Shown: positions 7,501 through 7,966 of the stretch, piece by piece
Layout of the letters: every line of letters begins with the position of its first letter
Numbering within the stretch: the stretch's first letter is position 1
From: an uncultured Tabrizicola sp.
Lineage (GTDB): Bacteria > Pseudomonadota > Alphaproteobacteria > Rhodobacterales > Rhodobacteraceae
Reading direction: 5' to 3'
Length of the DNA stretch: 7,966 nucleotides
Assembly: GCA_937858255.1 (NCBI GenBank)
Contig: CALLZQ010000527.1
Span: forward strand, 1 to 7,966
Made by a program: the position numbers and the translations under genes
Notes under the pieces: generated by a model
What the model was told of the DNA's origin: nothing
What the model saw: only the letters and a program-made list of their open reading frames with translations
Database searches by the model: none

Positions 7501-7966
7501 CGGAAGAAATGCGACAGCGGACGATAGACCGAGGACAGCACCGCCGCCGGCGTGTCATCGCCCATCGAGGCGATCATTTCCTTGCCGTCTTCGGCCATCG
7601 GGGCCAGAACCTGCTCCAGTTCCTCGACCGTGAAACCGGCGGCGATCTGACGCTTGCGCAGATCCGCGCCCTCGAACATCGCGCGTTCGGGCACGTCTTT
7701 CAGCATCGAGTTCAGATCGACAACCTTTTCGATCCACTCGCTATAGGGCTGGCTGGCGGCCAGTTTGTCCTTCATCTGCGCGTCGTGGTAGAGCTTGCCC
7801 TCTTTCATATCGACGGCAATCATCTGCCCCGGGCCGAGCGCGCCTTTTTCGCGCACCGTGGTCTCATCCACCGGCACCATACCGGCCTCGGACCCCGCGA
7901 TCAGCAGGCCATCGCCGGTGACGACATAGCGCATCGGGCGCAGGCCGTTGCGGTCAAGCCCGCCGC
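4557..7966 (-). CDS. gltB: Glutamate synthase (NADPH-type) large subunit, 5'-truncated by the window edge
   Basis: Alpha subunit of GOGAT. It hydrolyses glutamine, channels the ammonia to 2-oxoglutarate and makes two glutamates, using electrons from the beta subunit GltD. Visible are 1,135 residues, and reading is open through the window edge, so roughly the first 350-380 residues (most of the class II glutaminase domain with its N-terminal Cys) lie outside. Numbering from the Met at 7934, the glutaminase domain ends at about 65. The edge reads LDRNGLRPMRY, so that Met is internal and not the start. The central domain spans about 67-430. The FMN/2-oxoglutarate barrel spans about 431-847, with GAKSDSGEGGEDP (523-535), SPPPHHDIYSIEDL (611-624) and SGHNGGTGASP (668-678), and Cys746, Cys752 and Cys757 in the C-x5-C-x4-C 3Fe-4S pattern. 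The GXGXG beta-helix runs from about 848 to 1122 (for example GSCGQSLGAFAVKG, 915-928). The gene ends at its own terminator. gltD is not downstream and is presumably upstream, outside the window. Confidence 0.98.
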   Translation of the reverse strand, partial: GGLDRNGLRPMRYVVTGDGLLIAGSEAGMVPVDETTVREKGALGPGQMIAVDMKEGKLYHDAQMKDKLAASQPYSEWIEKVVDLNSMLKDVPERAMFEGADLRKRQIAAGFTVEELEQVLAPMAEDGKEMIASMGDDTPAAVLSSVYRPLSHFFRQNFSQVTNPPIDSLRESRVMSLKTRFGNLKNVLDENSSQTEILVLESPFIANAEFDVMVKQFGEQVAFIDCSFPVGKSLDDLRVGLERIRAEAEDAVRSGAGHLVLTDEFQGPDKVGMPMILATSAVHSWLTRKGLRTFCSVNVRAAECIDPHYFAVLIGCGATTVNAYLAQDSIADRINRGLIDGNLTDAMRRYRDAIDAGLLKIMSKMGISVISSYRGGLNFEAVGLSRAMVNEYFPGMHSRISGIGLHGIEQKLEEVHAKGWLGGADVLPIGGFYKARRSGEKHAWEAQTMHMLQSACDRASYDIWKQYSAAMRANPPIHIRDLLDIKPLGKPVPIEEVESITSIRKRFVTPGMSLGALSPEAHKLLNVAMNRIGAKSDSGEGGEDPAHFHPEPNGDNPSAKIKQVASGRFGVTAEYLNHCEELEIKVAQGAKPGQGGQLPGMKVTDLIARLRHSTKGVTLISPPPHHDIYSIEDLAQLIYDLKQINPRCKVTVKLVSSSGVGTIAAGVAKAKADIILISGHNGGTGASPATSIKYAGLPWEMGLTEAHQVLAMNNLRDRVTLRTDGGLRTGRDVVMAAMMGAEEYGIGTAALIAMGCIMVRQCQSNTCPVGVCTQDPKLRAKFTGTADKVVNLITFYAQEVRELLASIGARSMDEIIGRADLLTQVSRGAAHLDDLDLNPLLITVDGASKITYDRSKPRNAVPDTLDAEIIKDGHRFFEDGEKMQLSYAVRNTHRTIGTRAASHIVKKFGMRNNLQPDHLTVKLAGSCGQSLGAFAVKGLKLEVQGDANDYVGKGLSGGTIVVRPPLSSPLEPSENTIIGNTVLYGATDGYLYAYGRAGERFAVRNSGAKVVVEGCGSNGYEYMTGGVAVILGRIGANFGAGLTGGMAYLYDPNGVAEDYMNLESLVTCAVSHPHWEAQLKSLIEAHARETGSRKAAAILANWEAERVNFLQVCPKEMLPHLAHPLSVEPEKVPAE

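Noticed and set aside
7932..7934. ATG at 7934 as the start codon of gltB
   Set aside because: The frame stays open upstream to the window edge and encodes LDRNGLRP, a conserved part of the GltB glutaminase domain. The Met is internal and the gene is cut by the window.
4557..7966. Several shorter open frames on both strands inside gltB (for example 6193-6585 plus, 7051-7527 plus, 5560-5871 minus)
   Set aside because: All overlap well-conserved GltB coding sequence, have composition typical of off-frame translation, and show no domain or credible ribosome site.

Overview
The window is ordinary high-GC chromosomal DNA from an alphaproteobacterium, most likely a member of the Rhodobacterales (Rhodobacter/Gemmobacter/Tabrizicola-like). 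The reasons are the strongly G/C-rich third codon positions, an alphaproteobacterial-type GltB, and a GST-fold protein that looks like FzlA, a division protein known from alphaproteobacteria. The genus is an inference and cannot be fixed from this sequence. There are no tRNA or rRNA genes, insertion sequences, CRISPR arrays or phage genes, and no gene-free stretch longer than about 80 bases.

Layout. Bases 4-3015 carry two genes on the + strand: dxs (1-deoxy-D-xylulose-5-phosphate synthase, the entry step of the MEP isoprenoid pathway), then, after a 63-base gap, a polytopic membrane protein of the duplicated AbrB family (PF05145-type, formerly called 'putative ammonia monooxygenase'). Bases 3016-7966 carry three genes on the - strand. 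In transcription order these are gltB (large subunit of glutamate synthase, 5' end cut by the right window edge), mtgA (monofunctional peptidoglycan glycosyltransferase) and a GST-fold protein that I identify tentatively as the FtsZ-binding protein FzlA. A clear intrinsic terminator separates gltB from mtgA. The two blocks converge at 3013-3018, where both stop codons lie in one TGATCA palindrome with no base between them.

How the genes work together. The five genes fall into three functional groups: isoprenoid precursor synthesis (dxs, with a membrane protein of unknown substrate beside it), ammonia assimilation (gltB), and cell-wall synthesis/division (mtgA with the fzlA-like gene). The mtgA-fzlA pairing is the most suggestive piece of context, because it sets a septal or wall glycan polymerase beside a regulator of FtsZ-driven constriction.

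I found no convincing undescribed system. The long open frames opposite dxs, the AbrB-like gene and gltB are composition shadows. The findings listed are modest: gene-pairing context, an internal duplication, an unusual convergent gene junction, a possible very short-leader or leaderless promoter for mtgA, and small hairpins.
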